This document shows positions 6,512-8,660 of a stretch of 8,660 bases of DNA, piece by piece. Within the stretch, counting starts at the first letter, position 1; each line of letters begins with the position of its first letter. The stretch is taken from the NCBI GenBank assembly GCA_016195145.1, contig JACQAF010000077.1, forward strand, positions 1 to 8,660, read 5' to 3'. Both the position numbers and the translations under genes were made by a program. Source of the stretch: Rhodospirillales bacterium (lineage in GTDB: Bacteria; Pseudomonadota; Alphaproteobacteria; CACIAM-22H2). The notes under the pieces are model-generated. The model was not told the origin of the DNA. It did not search any database and saw nothing but the letters and a program-made list of their open reading frames with translations.

Positions 6512-6680
6512 GTGGCGCTATCCTTCTCCGGTTGAGCCGCCGCGGGATGTTGCGCCCGGTCCGCCTTAGCGAACCGGACACCGGATCGACCTTCAGCCCG
6601 AAAGCTTGGCGGCATATGACGCCGCTGGCCGCGATCCCGCGTGTGAGTTAGCCGACCACCCAATTGCAGCCGGCGGCGGG
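6512..6680 (-). promoter_or_regulatory. rpsB 5' leader with possible ribosome-binding-site sequestration
   Basis: About 165 nt would be transcribed ahead of rpsB if the promoter at 6681-6709 is real. The stretch TCCGGTT (minus strand, 6578-6572) is perfectly complementary to AACCGGA (6533-6527), which covers the 5' end of the rpsB ribosome binding site. The same upstream stretch can instead fold locally (arms at 6575-6579 and 6559-6563, GTCCG with CGGAC). A small 5-bp hairpin with a 7-nt loop lies near 6609-6626. Autogenous control of rpsB-tsf by S2 is known in E. coli; a similar role here is inference and no known leader family was recognised. Confidence 0.3.
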
Positions 6681-6709
6681 TTGATAGCCCGCAAAGCCCG
6701 GAAATGCAA
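6681..6709 (-). promoter_or_regulatory. rpsB: candidate housekeeping-sigma promoter for rpsB
   Basis: On the minus strand, TTGCAT (6709-6704) and TATCAA (6686-6681) are separated by exactly 17 nt. They match the -35 and -10 consensus at three and four of six positions. The site lies between dnaE and rpsB, where a promoter is expected because ribosomal genes need stronger expression than dnaE. Confidence 0.4.
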
Positions 6710-6763
6710 GCGAAAACTGCCTCTTGCTGGGCGGGAAAGAAGTCCGGGATCTGTCTAGAAGTA

Positions 6764-6769
6764 ATTATA
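6764..6769 (-). promoter_or_regulatory. perfect TATAAT -10-like box over the dnaE stop codon
   Basis: TATAAT on the minus strand overlaps the dnaE stop TAA (6767-6765) in a short AT-rich patch that stands out in this GC-rich window. There is no good -35 box at 16-18 nt upstream (TGGCGT at 17 nt is poor), so it may be only an AT-rich gene end. If active it would give rpsB a second, longer leader. Confidence 0.2.
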
Positions 6770-8660
6770 TTTCATAGACTTCGGTCACGCCAGGGATCGC
6801 CTGTAGGGCCGCCCGGGTGGCCGGGGAAATCATATAGGCCCCAGGCAGGGCGATCTCCACCTCCCGTTCGCTCCCCAGATCGACCACGACGCTGATCCGC
6901 CCCCGCCCGCGCCGCTCCTTGCCGATGGCGGCGGTAAGGCCCGGAACCGCGCCGGCGTCGTTGAGGGCGATCCTGAGGCCGGCGGCGGCATGCGCCACGG
7001 CATCGTCGAGCGGCTGGATCGACTGGGCGAGGAGCTTGATATTATCGGCGTCGACGCGCGCATCGGCGCTGACCAGCATCGGCTTGCCCGAGGCGAGCAG
7101 CTCGCGCGCCGCGGCGAGGGTTTCGGAGAACACCGTCACCTCGAAGATGCCGCTGGCGTCGGAAAGCTGGATGAAGGCGAAACGGTTGCCCTTGGCCGAG
7201 GTGCGTTCCTGCTTGCCGATCAGCGTTCCGGCAAGCTTGACCCGCGCCGCGCCGCCGGCAGCGAGCCGGCCGGCGAGTTCGCTGGAGCGGATGACGCCGA
7301 GGCGTTGCAGACCCTTGGCGTAAGCGTCGAGCGGATGGGCCGAGAGATAAAAACCGATCGCCTCAAACTCATTCGTCAGGCGCTTATGCAGCGGCCAGTC
7401 GGTGACCTGCGGCAGCGACAATTTCGGGGCCGGCGCGTCGGCCCCGCCGAACAGGTTCGTCTGGTTGGTCGTGCGTTCCTCGGCCGCAGCGTTCGCATGG
7501 CGCAGCAGCGTTTCGATGGCGGCAAAAACCCGCGCGCGGTTGCGCTCGATCCCGTCGAACGCACCGGCTTTGGCCAGCCCTTCGAGCTGGCGCTTGTTGA
7601 CGTGTTTGGCGTCGAGGCGGCGGGCAAAATCGAACAGATCCTTGTAAGGACCGTTCGCCTTGCGCTCGGCGACCACCGCCTCCATCGCTGCAAGCCCGAC
7701 ATTGCGGATGGCGGCCAGCGCGTAGCGCACCGCGCCGCGCCCGGTTTTGTCGCCGATCTCAACCGCGAAGATCGCCTCAGACCGGTTGATGTCCGGCGGC
7801 AGCACCGCGATCCCCAACCGGTCGAGTTCCTGCCGGAACATATTGAGCTTGTCGGTGTTGCCGAGATCGAGGGTCATCGACGCGGCGATGAACTCGACCG
7901 GATGATTGGCCTTGAGATAGGCGGTCTGATATGCGACCAGCGCATAAGCGGCGGCGTGCGACTTGTTGAAGCCGTAGCCGGCAAACTTCGCCACCTGGTC
8001 GAAGATCGAGGATGCCTGCGCCGGCTGAACGCCGCGCGCCGTCGCACCATCGACGAACGCCTTGCGCTGCGCCTCCATCTCAGCCTTGATCTTCTTGCCC
8101 ATCGCGCGACGCAACAGATCCGCCCCGCCGAGGCTGTAGCCCGACAGCACCTGGGCGATCTGCATCACCTGTTCCTGATAGATGATGACGCCCGAGGTTT
8201 CCTTGAGAATGCCTTCGAGCGAGGGGTGCAGGTAATTGGGCTGCTCCTTGCCATGTCGGCAGGCGATGTATTTCGGAATGTTCTCCATCGGCCCCGGCCG
8301 GTAGAGCGCGACCAGCGCGATGATGTCCTCGAAGCGGTCGGCGCGCAGGCGGCGCATGGCGTCGCGCATGCCCGAACTTTCAAGCTGGAACACGCCGACC
8401 GTGTCGCCGTGCGCCAGCATCTCGTATGTCCTGGAATCGTCGAGCGGCAGGTTCGACAGGTCGATATCGATCCCGCGCGCGCGCAGCAGCGCCTCGGCCC
8501 GCACCAGCACGGTCAGCGTCTTGAGGCCGAGGAAGTCGAACTTCACGAGGCCCGCCGCCTCGACCAGCTTCCAGTTGTATTGCGTGATCGGGAAGCTCGA
8601 CTTGGGGTCGCGGTAGAGGGGCACGAGCTCGTCGAGCGGCCGGTCGGCGATCACCATGCC
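6765..8660 (-). CDS. dnaE: DNA polymerase III alpha subunit, C-terminal half (5' end outside window)
   Basis: Catalytic subunit of the replicative polymerase. The frame is open at the window edge; residues are counted from Met at 8657, an internal methionine. The PHP domain and first two palm aspartates lie outside. Asp41 in VKFDFLGLKTLTVL matches the third palm aspartate (E. coli Asp555). Then come the fingers, with LRRAMGKKI (182-190) and GYGFNKSHAAAYALVAYQTAYLK (two conserved blocks within 227-249), a helix-hairpin-helix segment with VNKRQLEGLAKAGAFDGI (353-370), a beta-clamp-binding motif QTNLF (399-403), the OB fold (about 472-550), and a C-terminal domain ending EVYEI. The layout and intact clamp motif fit replicative DnaE1 rather than the mutagenic DnaE2/ImuC. 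No intrinsic terminator is visible after the TAA, so some read-through into rpsB is likely. Confidence 0.96.
   Translation of the reverse strand, partial: GMVIADRPLDELVPLYRDPKSSFPITQYNWKLVEAAGLVKFDFLGLKTLTVLVRAEALLRARGIDIDLSNLPLDDSRTYEMLAHGDTVGVFQLESSGMRDAMRRLRADRFEDIIALVALYRPGPMENIPKYIACRHGKEQPNYLHPSLEGILKETSGVIIYQEQVMQIAQVLSGYSLGGADLLRRAMGKKIKAEMEAQRKAFVDGATARGVQPAQASSIFDQVAKFAGYGFNKSHAAAYALVAYQTAYLKANHPVEFIAASMTLDLGNTDKLNMFRQELDRLGIAVLPPDINRSEAIFAVEIGDKTGRGAVRYALAAIRNVGLAAMEAVVAERKANGPYKDLFDFARRLDAKHVNKRQLEGLAKAGAFDGIERNRARVFAAIETLLRHANAAAEERTTNQTNLFGGADAPAPKLSLPQVTDWPLHKRLTNEFEAIGFYLSAHPLDAYAKGLQRLGVIRSSELAGRLAAGGAARVKLAGTLIGKQERTSAKGNRFAFIQLSDASGIFEVTVFSETLAAARELLASGKPMLVSADARVDADNIKLLAQSIQPLDDAVAHAAAGLRIALNDAGAVPGLTAAIGKERRGRGRISVVVDLGSEREVEIALPGAYMISPATRAALQAIPGVTEVYEI

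Noticed and set aside
6742..6764. Intrinsic terminator after dnaE
   Set aside because: A CCCGGA can pair with TCCGGG only across about 40 nt and no T tract follows a compact stem, so no terminator is supported.
1..8660. An undescribed multi-gene system such as defence, mobile or secondary-metabolism genes
   Set aside because: Every long frame with coding character is a well-known housekeeping gene in a familiar order; no unexplained gene remains.

Overview
All genes in this window lie on the minus strand, so the order below runs from high to low coordinates. The window is GC-rich and looks like an alphaproteobacterial chromosome, probably Rhodospirillales-like. The reasons are the order dnaE - rpsB - tsf - pyrH - frr - uppS - cdsA - dxr - rseP, a 307-residue EF-Ts, and an Ala/Lys/Glu-rich tail coded just after the ribosomal protein S2 core. 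I cannot place it below order level from sequence alone.

Layout, in transcription order: 8660-6765 is the C-terminal half of the replicative DNA polymerase III alpha subunit (dnaE, 5' end outside the window). 6764-6512 is a 253-nt leader and promoter region for rpsB. 6511-5789 is rpsB, whose frame stops at the end of the S2 core. 5788-5623 carries an apparent C-terminal tail of S2 displaced by one base. 5622-5526 is a spacer with two overlapping perfect inverted repeats. 5525-4602 is tsf. 4601-4480 is a 122-nt G-rich spacer. From 4479 down to 1 come pyrH, frr, uppS, cdsA, dxr and the start of rseP. These are tightly packed: a 5-nt gap, then overlaps of 8, 20 and 10 nt, then a 52-nt gap. This implies one transcript with translational coupling.

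The genes combine translation (S2, EF-Ts, ribosome recycling factor), pyrimidine nucleotide supply (UMP kinase) and envelope building. Dxr makes the isoprenoid precursor MEP, UppS makes undecaprenyl diphosphate for cell-wall carrier lipid, CdsA makes CDP-diacylglycerol for phospholipids, and RseP is an intramembrane site-2 protease. This is a classic housekeeping cluster. I see no mobile element, tRNA, CRISPR array, toxin or defence gene, and no new multi-gene system. The points that merit a second look are the one-base frame break at the 3' end of rpsB, the switch-like paired hairpins between rpsB and tsf, a possible self-pairing rpsB leader, and an N-terminal extension on PyrH. No stretch over 300 bases lacks a gene.
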